From JAZDJP01 sp043803805 (GTDB taxonomy: Bacteria > Planctomycetota > JAZDJP01): 40,883 nt of DNA. The DNA lies in assembly GCA_043803805.1 (NCBI GenBank), contig JAZDJP010000060.1, forward strand, positions 1-40,883, read 5' to 3'. Position 1 is the first letter of the stretch, and each line of letters opens with the position of its first letter. Made by a program: the position numbers and the translations under genes. The notes under the pieces were generated by a model. That model was given only the letters and a program-made list of their open reading frames with translations, did no database searches and was not told the origin of the DNA. Positions 6,174 through 15,021 of this stretch are shown piece by piece.

Positions 6174-8378
6174 ATGCGCGGAATCTCGGGATATCGGGGA
6201 TGGCGGCTCGCGGTCGCGCTTGTTGCGGTGGGGGCGGGGTCTCTTTCCTGCACGCCGAACAGCCCGTATCCGGCGTCGGAGTCCGGGAAGAACATCCTGT
6301 ATTCCGAGTTCTCCGAGCCGCCGTCCTTCCTCGATCCGGCCCTGTCCTATTCGGAGGACGAATACATCTTTCTGGGGCATATTTACGAGGCGCCCTTCCA
6401 GTATCATTTTCTGAAGCGGCCCTACGTCCTCGAACCCCTTACCGCGGAGAAAGTGCCGGAACCTCTGTATTTGGACAAGGCGGGAAATCCTCTACCCGCC
6501 AGCGCGCCGCCCGAGAAGGTTGCGCGGGTGGTGTACGAAATCCGGATCAAAAAGGGCATCCGCTACCAGAATCATCCCTGTTTTGTGAAGAAGACGTGGA
6601 CCCCGGAGGAGCTGGCCGGCATCCGCGACGTCCGGGACATCCGGGAGACGGCGACGCGGGAGCTGGTCGCGGCGGATTATGTCCATCAGATCAAGCGGAT
6701 GGCGGATCCGCATCTCCTGCGTCCCTGTCCGATATTGAGCGTCATGGCGAAGTACATCGAGGGGATGGAGGAATATGCCGCGGCCCTTGACAAAAGCCTG
6801 GAGACCGAACGGGCCGGGCGCAAGGCGAGGGATGGCGCCGCCTACAACCAGGAGTTTGATGAGCGGGAAAATCCCATTCTTCTGGATTTGAATGCCAATC
6901 CCCTGCCCGGGGTTGTCGAGGTGGACCGGTACACCTACCGGATCATCCTCAAACAGCCCTATCCCCAGATCCTCTACTGGCTGGCCATGCCCTTTTTTTC
7001 ACCCGTTCCACCGGAGGCGGTGGCGTTCTACAATCACCCGACTCTGATGGACCAGAATGTGAATTTGAACCGGTTCCCCGTGGGGACGGGGCCCTACCGG
7101 ATGGAGAAATTCGATCCGAACGCGGAGATCGTCCTTGTCCGGAACGAGAATTACCATCCGGATCCCTATCCGTCGGAAGGGGATCCCGGTGACGCCGGGG
7201 CGGGACTTCTGGCGGATGCGGGGAAACCCATGCCCTTCATTGATAAGATCGTGTTCAAGCGGGAAAAGGAGAGCATACCCATCTGGTACAAATTCCTTCA
7301 GGGGTACTACGACACCTCCGGAATTCCCGCCGAGAGTTTCGATCAATCCATCCGTTTTTCGTCCGGCGGCGCCGAACTCACCGACGATTTGCGCAACCGG
7401 GGCGTCCGGCTTGTCACGTCCGTCCGTCCCACGGAGGCCTATTACTTTTTCAACATGGCCGATGACGTGGTGGGGGGGTATACGCCCGGGAAACAGAAGA
7501 TCCGCCAGGCGATTTCAATCGCTTTGGACATTGAGGAATCCATCCAGATATTCCGGAACGGCCGGGGTATCCCCGCTCAGGGGCCCATCCCTCCGGGCAT
7601 TTTCGGGTACGAGGAGGGGGTGGCGGGGATCAATATAAACGTTTATAACTGGGACGAAAAGGCCGGCCGGGCCGTTCGAAAACCCGTGGAGGAGGCGAAA
7701 AAACTCCTGGCGGAAGCGGGCTTTCCCGGAGGAAAGGACAAGGAGGGGCGACCCCTCGTCATCCGCTACGCGGAATACACCCTCGGAGGAAATGATCCGT
7801 CGTTCGTGATCTGGCTTCGGAAACAACTTCAGAAAATCGGGGTTGAACTCGAGGTGGACACAACGGATTACAACCGGTTCCAGGAAAAGATCCGCAAGGG
7901 GAGTTTCCAGCTGGCCGGGTGGGGTTGGAATGCGGACTACCCCGATCCGGAAAATTTTCTTTTTCTCCTCTATGGCCCGAACGGGAAAATCAAGTTCGGC
8001 GGGGAGAACGTGGCGAATTACGACAGTCCTGATTTCAATGCCCTTTTCAAGAAGGTGGAGTGCATGACCAACGGGCCCGAGCGGATGGCCCTCATTCGCC
8101 AGATGGTCTGGATTGTCCGCCGGGACTCCCCCTGGGTGTGGGGATTTCACCCGATGACTTATGTGCTCTCCCATGAGTGGTACAAGAACGTGAAATCCAA
8201 CGCCATGAGCCATAACAGTCTCAAGTTCAAACGGGTGGATGCGGCCCTCCGCGAGCGCAGGCGCATGGAGTGGAATCGGCCCGTGTGGTGGCCGGTCGCC
8301 CTGGTCGCGGGGATTCTGATTCTGGGTTCGATCCCCGCCGCCATCGTCGTCCGCCGGAGAGAGAAGGGGGCGGCATGA
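6174..8378 (+). CDS. Peptide ABC transporter substrate-binding lipoprotein with C-terminal TM helix
   Basis: About 734 residues, family 5 extracellular solute-binding protein (OppA/DppA type). A lipoprotein signal with lipobox 'GSLSC' lies at the N-terminus. Family blocks include 'SEFSEPPSFLDPALSY', 'VGTGPYRMEKFDPNAEIVLV', 'KIRQAISIALDIEESIQIF' and 'AGWGWNADYPDPENFLFLLY'. Unusually, the C-terminus carries a clear membrane helix ('WPVALVAGILILGSIPAAIVV') followed by RRREK, giving two potential anchors. The length exceeds a usual OppA (about 540) because of insertions. ATG 6174 is chosen; GTG 6165 overlapping the coaD stop is an alternative. It is followed by both permease genes with overlapping or near-abutting ends. 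Confidence 0.88.
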   Translation: MRGISGYRGWRLAVALVAVGAGSLSCTPNSPYPASESGKNILYSEFSEPPSFLDPALSYSEDEYIFLGHIYEAPFQYHFLKRPYVLEPLTAEKVPEPLYLDKAGNPLPASAPPEKVARVVYEIRIKKGIRYQNHPCFVKKTWTPEELAGIRDVRDIRETATRELVAADYVHQIKRMADPHLLRPCPILSVMAKYIEGMEEYAAALDKSLETERAGRKARDGAAYNQEFDERENPILLDLNANPLPGVVEVDRYTYRIILKQPYPQILYWLAMPFFSPVPPEAVAFYNHPTLMDQNVNLNRFPVGTGPYRMEKFDPNAEIVLVRNENYHPDPYPSEGDPGDAGAGLLADAGKPMPFIDKIVFKREKESIPIWYKFLQGYYDTSGIPAESFDQSIRFSSGGAELTDDLRNRGVRLVTSVRPTEAYYFFNMADDVVGGYTPGKQKIRQAISIALDIEESIQIFRNGRGIPAQGPIPPGIFGYEEGVAGININVYNWDEKAGRAVRKPVEEAKKLLAEAGFPGGKDKEGRPLVIRYAEYTLGGNDPSFVIWLRKQLQKIGVELEVDTTDYNRFQEKIRKGSFQLAGWGWNADYPDPENFLFLLYGPNGKIKFGGENVANYDSPDFNALFKKVECMTNGPERMALIRQMVWIVRRDSPWVWGFHPMTYVLSHEWYKNVKSNAMSHNSLKFKRVDAALRERRRMEWNRPVWWPVALVAGILILGSIPAAIVVRRREKGAA

Positions 8379-9358
8379 ACCTCTCCGCGTATGTTCTCCG
8401 GCGCGTGCTTTACGCCATCCCCATCATCATCGGGGTGAATCTCATCACGTTCCTTCTTTTCTTCGTGCTCAACTCCCCGGATAAAATGGCTATTCGGAAC
8501 AACCCAAAGAACGCCACGAAGGAACTTCTGGAGAAGTGGAAACGGGAGCATAACTATCATCTTCCGCTCCTTTGGAGTCCGGCCGAGAAGGGACTGGACA
8601 AAGTCACCCAGACCATTTTCGTTCAGAAATCCGCGGGCCTGCTTCTCTTCCGCCTTGGCAAGTCGGACCGGAACAACATGGATATCGGCGGGGAGATTTT
8701 CCGGAGGATGGGCCCCAGTCTGGTGATCATGGTGCCCGTGTTTTTCCTCGGCATTATGACGACCATCTCCTGCGCCCTCATCGTGGCGTATTACCGGGCC
8801 ACCTACGTGGACACCTGGGGCCTCGTTCTGTCGGTGGTGATGATGTCCATCTCGGCATTGTTTTATGTCATCGCCGGACAGTTTCTCCTGGGGAAGGTAT
8901 TGCGTCTTGTCCCCATCTCGGGTTTCGAGCAGGGACTTTCCGCCACGCGGTTCGTCATTTTGCCGATTCTCATCGGGGTGATCACCGGGCTGGGGGGGGG
9001 CGTCCGTTTCTACCGGACGATGTTCCTCGAGGAGATGAACCGGGATTACATCCGGACGGCCCGGGCGAAGGGGCTCTCGGAACGGGTGGTGCTCTTCCGA
9101 CACGTCCTGAAGAACGCCATGATTCCCATTTTGACCCAAGTGGTGGTGGCCATCCCGTTTTTGTTCGTCGGGAGTTTTCTTCTCGAGGTGTTCTTCGGGA
9201 TACCGGGACTCGGCAGTTTCACCATCGAGGCCATCAACTCGCAGGATTTTGCCATCGTTCGGGCCATGGTGTACATTGATTCCCTGCTTTATATCGCGGG
9301 GCTGATCATGACGGATATCAGCTATACCCTGGTGGATCCGCGGATACGTCTTTCGTGA
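8375..9358 (+). CDS. oppB: Peptide ABC transporter permease, OppB/DppB type
   Basis: 327 residues, first membrane subunit of the peptide importer. It begins with the classic 'YVLRRVLYAIPIIIGVNLITF' helix. A periplasmic loop and five further hydrophobic segments follow. The EAA loop that contacts the ATPases is 'YIRTARAKGLSERVVLFRHV', followed by 'LKNAMIPILTQV' and 'FFGIPGLGSFTIEAINSQD', all typical. ATG 8375 overlaps the preceding stop (ATGA). The start 105 bases upstream would run into the SBP frame and is rejected. Confidence 0.93.
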   Translation: MNLSAYVLRRVLYAIPIIIGVNLITFLLFFVLNSPDKMAIRNNPKNATKELLEKWKREHNYHLPLLWSPAEKGLDKVTQTIFVQKSAGLLLFRLGKSDRNNMDIGGEIFRRMGPSLVIMVPVFFLGIMTTISCALIVAYYRATYVDTWGLVLSVVMMSISALFYVIAGQFLLGKVLRLVPISGFEQGLSATRFVILPILIGVITGLGGGVRFYRTMFLEEMNRDYIRTARAKGLSERVVLFRHVLKNAMIPILTQVVVAIPFLFVGSFLLEVFFGIPGLGSFTIEAINSQDFAIVRAMVYIDSLLYIAGLIMTDISYTLVDPRIRLS

Positions 9359-9364
9359 GGGAAA

Positions 9365-10549
9365 ATGTTTTCTGATTTTGGATGGCTTTGCCTCGATATC
9401 GTCCGGGCTCTTGGAACGGGGGCGTGGCCGAAGGCGTGGGCCGCTCTCTGGGGATCGTACCTGTTTCACAACGTTCTTGTGACGGGAATCGTCCTGTTTT
9501 CCCTGTATCTGGCCTGGCATTCCTGGCGGAGCGCCTGGTGGCGCGAGGTGTGGGGGCGGGTCTTCTCCAAGCGTCTGACGGCGGTATGTTTCGGCATCCT
9601 GATCCTCTACGTGATGGTCGGTTTCCTCGACAGTTTTGCCTGGCCCGATGTCATGCGGGATGAAACGGGAAGATCCCGACGGGACAAAGCGGAGCGTTTG
9701 ATCCGGGAACGCGTCTGGTCGTCGCTCCTGGACCGGGTGCTTTCAAGCCTGCGTAACAACACGGAAAAAACATATTCCGCCCCCTTCGCGGATGTTTCGC
9801 TCATGAAGGAGACCGTCGAGCGCGATGGAAAAGCCGTTCGCGAGTCTCCGTCCCTGGCGCATCCCGGGACGCACATCCTCGGGACCGACAAGGTGGGGCA
9901 GGATGTTCTCTATCGGGCCATCAAGGGCGTTCGCACGGCGCTCATCATCGGGGCGTTCACGACACTGCTGGCCATTCCCTTCGCGATTTTTTTCGGTGTC
10001 GCGGCGGGATATTTTCGGGGGTGGGCGGATGACATCATCCAGTATCTTTACACGACGCTCGCCTCCATTCCGGACATTCTTATCATCGCGTCGTGCATTC
10101 TGATTTTCGGCCGGGGGTTGGCGCAACTGGCCATCATCATGGGCATCACGAGTTGGACGGGCCTGTGCCGGCTTCTGCGGGGCGAGACGATGAAGATTCG
10201 TGAACTGGAATACATCCAGTCCGCCCAGGCCCTCGGGATGAGCCCGTGGCGGGTGTTGCTGAGGCACATCGTCCCGAACGTGTTTCATATCGTCATCATC
10301 TCCGCGGTCCTCCGGTTCAGCGGTCTGGTGATGAGCGAGGCGATGTTGAGTTTTCTGGGGATCGGCGTGGACCCGAGCGCGGGGAGCTGGGGAAACATGA
10401 TCAACCGGGCGCGGATGGAACTGGCCCAGGACCCGATCGTGTGGTGGAATCTGGCGGGGGCGTTCGTCTTCATGCTGGTTCTCGTTCTCTCGGCGAACAT
10501 TTTCGGCGACCGCCTGCGGGATGCCCTGGATCCGAGGTTGAAGACATGA
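9365..10549 (+). CDS. oppC: Peptide ABC transporter permease, OppC/DppC type
   Basis: 394 residues, longer than the usual 300. The extra length is at the N-terminus: a hydrophobic segment near 36-53 and another near 79-96, followed by a charged loop, before the conserved 'HILGTDKVGQDVLYRAIKGVRTAL'. The EAA loop is 'EYIQSAQALGMSPWRVLLRH'. The C-terminal 'EAMLSFLGIGVDPSAGSWG' block and the 'FGDRLRDALDPRLK' ending are diagnostic. ATG 9365 follows a weak GAGGG. Its stop overlaps the ATG of the WG-repeat gene. Confidence 0.92.
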   Translation: MFSDFGWLCLDIVRALGTGAWPKAWAALWGSYLFHNVLVTGIVLFSLYLAWHSWRSAWWREVWGRVFSKRLTAVCFGILILYVMVGFLDSFAWPDVMRDETGRSRRDKAERLIRERVWSSLLDRVLSSLRNNTEKTYSAPFADVSLMKETVERDGKAVRESPSLAHPGTHILGTDKVGQDVLYRAIKGVRTALIIGAFTTLLAIPFAIFFGVAAGYFRGWADDIIQYLYTTLASIPDILIIASCILIFGRGLAQLAIIMGITSWTGLCRLLRGETMKIRELEYIQSAQALGMSPWRVLLRHIVPNVFHIVIISAVLRFSGLVMSEAMLSFLGIGVDPSAGSWGNMINRARMELAQDPIVWWNLAGAFVFMLVLVLSANIFGDRLRDALDPRLKT

Positions 10550-11565
10550 TTCGTCATGCCGCCATCGCCGTTTTGCTTTCGGTTCTCGTTTCCTGCGCGG
10601 CGGGAACGGGTGGAATGTCTTCCAGGGAGCGCACCCCGGATCTTTTCCCTCTCGTGGAGCAGGGGAAGGCGGGGTATGTGGACCGCGCCGGGAAATGGGC
10701 GGCGCCGCCGCAATTCGCGGCCGCGGACGTCTTCCGGGAGGGGATGGCGCGTGTGAGGCTGGCCGGGGACGGGGCGGCCCGATGGGGATTCGTGGACGCG
10801 GCGGGGATGGTGGCGTTCACGGTCGAGGCGGATCGTGTCTTTTCCTTTTCGGATGGAGTCGCCCGGGTCGAGAAAGGGGGGAAATGGGGATTCCTCGACC
10901 GAACAGGTGTTTTGGTGATCCCGCCGCGGTTCGAGCACGCCCTCCGGTTTTCAGAGGGTGTCGCGTCTGTCCGGTCGGAGGGGCGTTACGGGTATGTTGA
11001 CACGAAGGGCGGATGGGTGATCACGCCTCAATTCGAGGGCGCCGACACATTTTCGGAGGGGCTCGCGCGGGTGCGCGTGAAGGGACGCGAGGGATTCATC
11101 AATAAAAAAGGGGAGTTGGTCATCGCCGCCATATTCGACCGGGCGCTCGACTATTCCGGGGGGCTTGCCTGCGTGGAGGCGATGGGGAAACGCGGGTACA
11201 TTGATAAAAAAGGGAATTCGGTCATCCCGCAGAAATATTTCATGGCATACGGTTTCTCCGAGGGTCTGGCCCGGGCGTGGATCCGGGGGCGCTGGGGATT
11301 TCTGGACGGGGGGGGACGTGAGATCATCCCCCCGCGGTTTGACGACGCGGGGGATTTCTCGGAGGGGCTCGCGGCCGTGTCTCTGGGGAAGAAGTGGGGC
11401 TATGTGGACAAGCGCGGGAATCCGGTGGTGGAAATCCGGTTCGACGCCGCGGGACGTTTCGAAAGGGGTATGGCGGGGGTGGTGATGAACGGGAAATTCG
11501 GGTACATTGACCGGAAAGGGGTATTCGTGATTCCCCCGGTGTATGACGTGCCGGCGGGGCCGTGA
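10546..11565 (+). CDS. WG-repeat lipoprotein
   Basis: 339 residues. The N-terminal signal ends at 'VLVSC' (Cys17), a lipobox. The rest is about nine tandem units of roughly 35 residues of the WG/KWG type: 'KWGFLDRTGVLVIPPRFEHA', 'RYGYVDTKGGWVITPQFEGA', 'KWGYVDKRGNPVVEIRFDAA' and others, each closing with 'F.EGLA.V'. The last unit is partial. WG repeats form beta-structure of largely unknown function. ATG 10546 overlaps the oppC stop, so it is a translationally coupled member of the peptide-transport operon, between permease and ATPase genes. It could be a surface or periplasmic accessory; no enzymatic motif is seen. Confidence 0.88.
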   Translation: MIRHAAIAVLLSVLVSCAAGTGGMSSRERTPDLFPLVEQGKAGYVDRAGKWAAPPQFAAADVFREGMARVRLAGDGAARWGFVDAAGMVAFTVEADRVFSFSDGVARVEKGGKWGFLDRTGVLVIPPRFEHALRFSEGVASVRSEGRYGYVDTKGGWVITPQFEGADTFSEGLARVRVKGREGFINKKGELVIAAIFDRALDYSGGLACVEAMGKRGYIDKKGNSVIPQKYFMAYGFSEGLARAWIRGRWGFLDGGGREIIPPRFDDAGDFSEGLAAVSLGKKWGYVDKRGNPVVEIRFDAAGRFERGMAGVVMNGKFGYIDRKGVFVIPPVYDVPAGP

Positions 11566-11642
11566 GGGATGGTTACGGGGAACGTGCGATTGCGCCGATG
11601 AGAGCGTTGGCGTAAGCACGGGTGATATTACCAGAGGTTTTG

Positions 11643-12629
11643 ATGGAAACGGACGTCCTGCTGGAGATACGGGATCTGGAGACGCGCTTCTTCACCTCGC
11701 GCGGGATTGCCCCCGCCGTGGACGGGGTGAGTCTCGTTGTCCGCCGGGGGAAGGCCCTCGGCCTCGTGGGGGAAAGCGGTTGCGGGAAGAGCATGACGGC
11801 GTTCTCGGTCCTGCGCCTCATCCCGAACCCGCCCGGCCGCATCACCGGGGGAAAGATCCTGTTCGAGGGGGTGGATCTCCTGACGCTTCCCGAGACCGCC
11901 ATGCGGGACATCCGCGGCAACAAGATCGCCATGATCTTTCAGGAGCCCCAGAGCGCCTTGAACCCGGTTCTCACCGTCGGGTACCAGATCATGGAGGGGA
12001 TCCGGCTCCATCAGAAGGTGTCGCGCTCCGAGGCGCGGGACCGGGCGGTGGAGCTTCTTCGGCGGGTCAAGATCCCATCGCCTGAAATGCGGATCAATGA
12101 CTATCCGCACCAACTTTCCGGCGGCATGAAGCAACGCGTCATGATCGCGATGGCGCTCGGATGCAATCCGTCATTCCTGATCGCCGACGAGCCGACGACG
12201 GCCCTTGACGTTACGGTGCAGGCCCAGATTCTCGAACTCCTGCGTGAGATTCAGGCGGAATTCAAGATGTCCATCCTTCTCATCACGCACGATCTCGGGG
12301 TGGTGGCGGAGATGGCCGAAGACGTGGCGGTGATGTACGCCGGGAAGATCGTCGAGTACACGTCGGCGGCGGCGCTCTTCGCCAGGCCGCTCCATCCCTA
12401 CACGCAGGGACTTTTCCATTCGTTGCCGCGGATGGGCGGAAAGAAGGAGCGTCTCACGGCCATCCCGGGGACGGTGCCGAGCCCGGTCGCCTGGCCGCCG
12501 GGCTGCCGGTTTCACCCGCGTTGCGCGCGGGCTCTTCCCGAGTGCCGGATCGCGGTGCCGCCCCTGCGGGAGATCGAGCCGGGCCACCGGGTGGCGTGCG
12601 TGCTGGATTTCCAGAGGAGGGATTCATGA
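11643..12629 (+). CDS. oppD: Peptide ABC transporter ATP-binding protein, OppD/DppD type
   Basis: 328 residues, cytoplasmic ATPase. Walker A is 'GESGCGKS', the Q-loop is 'IFQEPQSALNPVLTVG', the ABC signature is 'LSGGMKQR' and Walker B is 'FLIADEPTTALD'; the H-loop is 'ITHDLGVV'. The C-terminal oligopeptide-transporter extension with 'GCRFHPRC' and a later Cys is present, as in subunits that may carry an Fe-S site. ATG 11643 has AGAGG at 11633-11637; GTG 11622 is an alternative. The 77 bases between the WG gene and this one show no clear feature. Confidence 0.93.
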   Translation: METDVLLEIRDLETRFFTSRGIAPAVDGVSLVVRRGKALGLVGESGCGKSMTAFSVLRLIPNPPGRITGGKILFEGVDLLTLPETAMRDIRGNKIAMIFQEPQSALNPVLTVGYQIMEGIRLHQKVSRSEARDRAVELLRRVKIPSPEMRINDYPHQLSGGMKQRVMIAMALGCNPSFLIADEPTTALDVTVQAQILELLREIQAEFKMSILLITHDLGVVAEMAEDVAVMYAGKIVEYTSAAALFARPLHPYTQGLFHSLPRMGGKKERLTAIPGTVPSPVAWPPGCRFHPRCARALPECRIAVPPLREIEPGHRVACVLDFQRRDS

Positions 12630-13723
12630 GCGGCGCGATGAAAGGATGGCGGAGGATCGTTGCGGCGGCGATCCTGGGCGCGCTTCCGGCCGGCGCCTTC
12701 GAGGTGCCGAAGCCCGACGATGACGTGAAGGACGAGGAGCGGAAACTCGAGGTTCGCGTCATTGACAGGAATCAGGACGTGGCGGAGGATATCATCGTCA
12801 AGGCCACCGGGAAACTTGTCATCAAGCCGGGCGTCACGCTGAAGTTCGCGGCCGGAAAGGGCCTTGTGGCGCGCGGGGTCGTTGAGGCCGTGGGGACCAG
12901 GGACAAACCCGTCGTTTTCGCCGCCAGGGACGAAACGAAGGGATGGGCCAACGTGGCGCTTCTCGGGAACGACACACGGGGGTCGCGTTTCGAGTGGTGC
13001 CGGTTTTCGGGCGGGCGCGGGTGCGCGGTCAAATTCACCGCGGAACTCGAATATGAGAAACTCCTCCCGTGGGGGGACAAGGAGGGGGGGATTTGCGGCG
13101 GGGCGATGTTCCTCACGGAGACGGACAAGGTGGAGATCCGCTCCTGCCGGTTCGAGAAAAACGCCGCCGTCATGGGCGGGGCCATTTGCTGCTGGGGGCA
13201 GGCCTCCCCGACCATCGAGGGAAATCTCTTTGTGGACAACATGGGCGTCGAGGATGCGGGGGCGATTCACGCAGTTCTGCTTTCCTCGCCGGCCATCACC
13301 GGAAATTATTTCATCGGGAACGCGGCAAAATACGGCGGGGCTCTTCACTGCCTGCACCGGGCCACCCCGGAAATCAAGGGGAACTACATCGCGAAGAACA
13401 AGGCGCTTTCCGCGGGCGGCGGACTGTCCTTTTTCAACGCCTCGCCCAATGTCGAAGGTAATTTCGTCGCGGAAAACGCGGCGGAGAAGGAGGGGGGCGG
13501 CGCCAATTGCGCGGCGGGGGCGAAGCCGGTGCTTTCCGGGAATTTCATCGGGGAGAACACGGATCCGTCGGGCGATTCCAAGGGGTTGAAGGCTTCCGGA
13601 GGCGACCCCGAAAAGAAAATCCCCCCGGCGTCCTTTGTCGAGGAGGACATGGCGAAGAAGGCGGATGTCCTGGAAGCGCTCAAAAAGGCGGGGGTGATGG
13701 ATTTGCCGGAGCGATTGAAGTAA
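12626..13723 (+). CDS. Exported right-handed beta-helix protein
   Basis: 365 residues. The basic N-terminus and hydrophobic core (about 9-24) ending 'LPAGAFEV' look like a Sec signal. From about residue 150 it contains repeating coils of the pectate-lyase/parallel beta-helix type: 'GGAMFLTETDKVEIRSCRF', 'GGAICCWGQASPTIEGNLF', 'GGALHCLHRATPEIKGNYI', 'GGGLSFFNASPNVEGNFV'. There are no recognisable catalytic residues. ATG 12626 overlaps the oppD stop and has AGGAGGG at 12614-12620. It is followed by a T-rich stretch at 13723-13730 without an obvious hairpin. It may bind a polymer or the transported substrate, but that is a guess. Confidence 0.85.
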   Translation: MSGAMKGWRRIVAAAILGALPAGAFEVPKPDDDVKDEERKLEVRVIDRNQDVAEDIIVKATGKLVIKPGVTLKFAAGKGLVARGVVEAVGTRDKPVVFAARDETKGWANVALLGNDTRGSRFEWCRFSGGRGCAVKFTAELEYEKLLPWGDKEGGICGGAMFLTETDKVEIRSCRFEKNAAVMGGAICCWGQASPTIEGNLFVDNMGVEDAGAIHAVLLSSPAITGNYFIGNAAKYGGALHCLHRATPEIKGNYIAKNKALSAGGGLSFFNASPNVEGNFVAENAAEKEGGGANCAAGAKPVLSGNFIGENTDPSGDSKGLKASGGDPEKKIPPASFVEEDMAKKADVLEALKKAGVMDLPERLK

Positions 13724-13791
13724 TTTTTTTGGGGGTTGTAATGTGAGTTGAGGGAGGCGATACTGTTTCCCGTTGTGCCAAGAGGTGTTTA

Positions 13792-14976
13792 ATGGGGCGG
13801 AGACATGAAAGGCGGTTGAAACAAGCGGAATATCCGGCAACGGTTTCATCGAGGATCCGGAAGAAGTGGAAGGTGTTGATTGCCGTTCTGCCATTGCTGG
13901 TCTTGTGTGTTGGAGTCCTTGCAAAAGTCCTCGACAGGAAATTGGTCTTATCGGACCAGGTCTCCTCAGCATCGGGCGACGCACGAAGTCTGGACGATCT
14001 TCTGAAAATGTCTCCGGAACAGTTGGCCCGGGTGGACATCGCCCGAATGAACCTGCTTTGTGCCATCGGATTGCCGGGCGCGGAGAACATCGACATCAAC
14101 CGGTTTCTGGCCATGCTGGATGATTGGGCGGCCCGTGTCGAGTTTGTCACCGCGCGCCACCTGTATCGCGCCCACGATCCGCGGTATGCCGATCACTACA
14201 GGCATTCCGAAAACTACCTCCGTGCCGAATTCGTTCTCCAGGTGCTTCAGGAGGATTTCGGTGTTCACTACAACCTGGAGCGTGTGAAGAACTTTGACTT
14301 CAGCAAATCCAAGGACCTCTTCATCCATGGCTTGGTGGCGGATCCCAACGGGGGCACCTGCGCCTCGATGCCGGTGATCTACGTCGCGGTCGGCCGCCGC
14401 CTCGGGTATCCGTTCAAACTGGTGGCAACGAAAGCGCACCTGTTTGCCCGATGGGACGACGGCCAGGAACGGTTCAACATCGAAGGGACCCATGGCTTCA
14501 GCTCGTATCCTGACGAATACTACAAGTCCTGGCCCATGAACAACACTGAAGCGGAAATCAAAACCAATCGTTACCTGATATCGCTGTCTTCCGTGGAAGA
14601 GTTGGCCGGTTTTGTGGCCGATCGCGGTCATTGCCTGCTATACAATGGGCGAAAAAAACAGGCGATCGAGATGTATACGATCGCGCATCGGTTGGTGCCG
14701 CAGGATTCGTCTTATGTTTTCTGGATGAAGGGAGGGCGGGAAGAAGATGGGTTTCTCGATTTTTATAGTGCGCTCATGGGCGATTACCGGGAGCGACACC
14801 GTGCCGATGATGTTAATGTCATCAATGCGGCTAATATGCGAAAGTGGGATGAGCGACTGCAGGAGTTGCTGCCGAAACCGGTTGTGCCGCCATGGGCACT
14901 CCCCGAAATGCCGCACCCCGGGGTTAATCAACCGTATCCGCCACTGCCCGTGCCGGGGAAGGCGCCAGGACGATGA
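13792..14976 (+). CDS. Membrane-anchored transglutaminase-like protein
   Basis: 394 residues. One N-terminal membrane helix (about 27-45) follows a strongly basic segment. The centre contains a transglutaminase/SirB1-like core: 'NGGTCASMPVIYVAVGRRLG' with candidate nucleophile C190, 'VATKAHLFARW' with H216, and 'FNIEGT' (N229/E231) as the possible third residue. Such folds act as cysteine proteases, crosslinkers or inactive scaffolds. The C-terminus has a TPR-like helix pair ('GRKKQAIEMYTIAHRLVPQD') and a proline-rich tail. ATG 13792 has AGAGG at 13781-13785. Codon use is less GC-rich than in the opp genes, fitting a later insertion between oppD and oppF. Confidence 0.75.
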   Translation: MGRRHERRLKQAEYPATVSSRIRKKWKVLIAVLPLLVLCVGVLAKVLDRKLVLSDQVSSASGDARSLDDLLKMSPEQLARVDIARMNLLCAIGLPGAENIDINRFLAMLDDWAARVEFVTARHLYRAHDPRYADHYRHSENYLRAEFVLQVLQEDFGVHYNLERVKNFDFSKSKDLFIHGLVADPNGGTCASMPVIYVAVGRRLGYPFKLVATKAHLFARWDDGQERFNIEGTHGFSSYPDEYYKSWPMNNTEAEIKTNRYLISLSSVEELAGFVADRGHCLLYNGRKKQAIEMYTIAHRLVPQDSSYVFWMKGGREEDGFLDFYSALMGDYRERHRADDVNVINAANMRKWDERLQELLPKPVVPPWALPEMPHPGVNQPYPPLPVPGKAPGR

Positions 14977-15021
14977 AAAAGGGTTTGCGCGAGTAAAGAT
15001 TCAATTCGAAGGGGGGAAATT

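Noticed and set aside
10546..11565. Tandem repeats as a CRISPR or DNA satellite
   Set aside because: Periodicity is at protein level (WG units) with divergent DNA.
13722..13732. T-rich run after the beta-helix gene as a terminator
   Set aside because: No stable stem precedes it.
12512..13984. 490-codon minus-strand frame opposite the beta-helix gene
   Set aside because: Shadow frame; the plus strand has signal peptide, RBS and repeats that explain the sequence.
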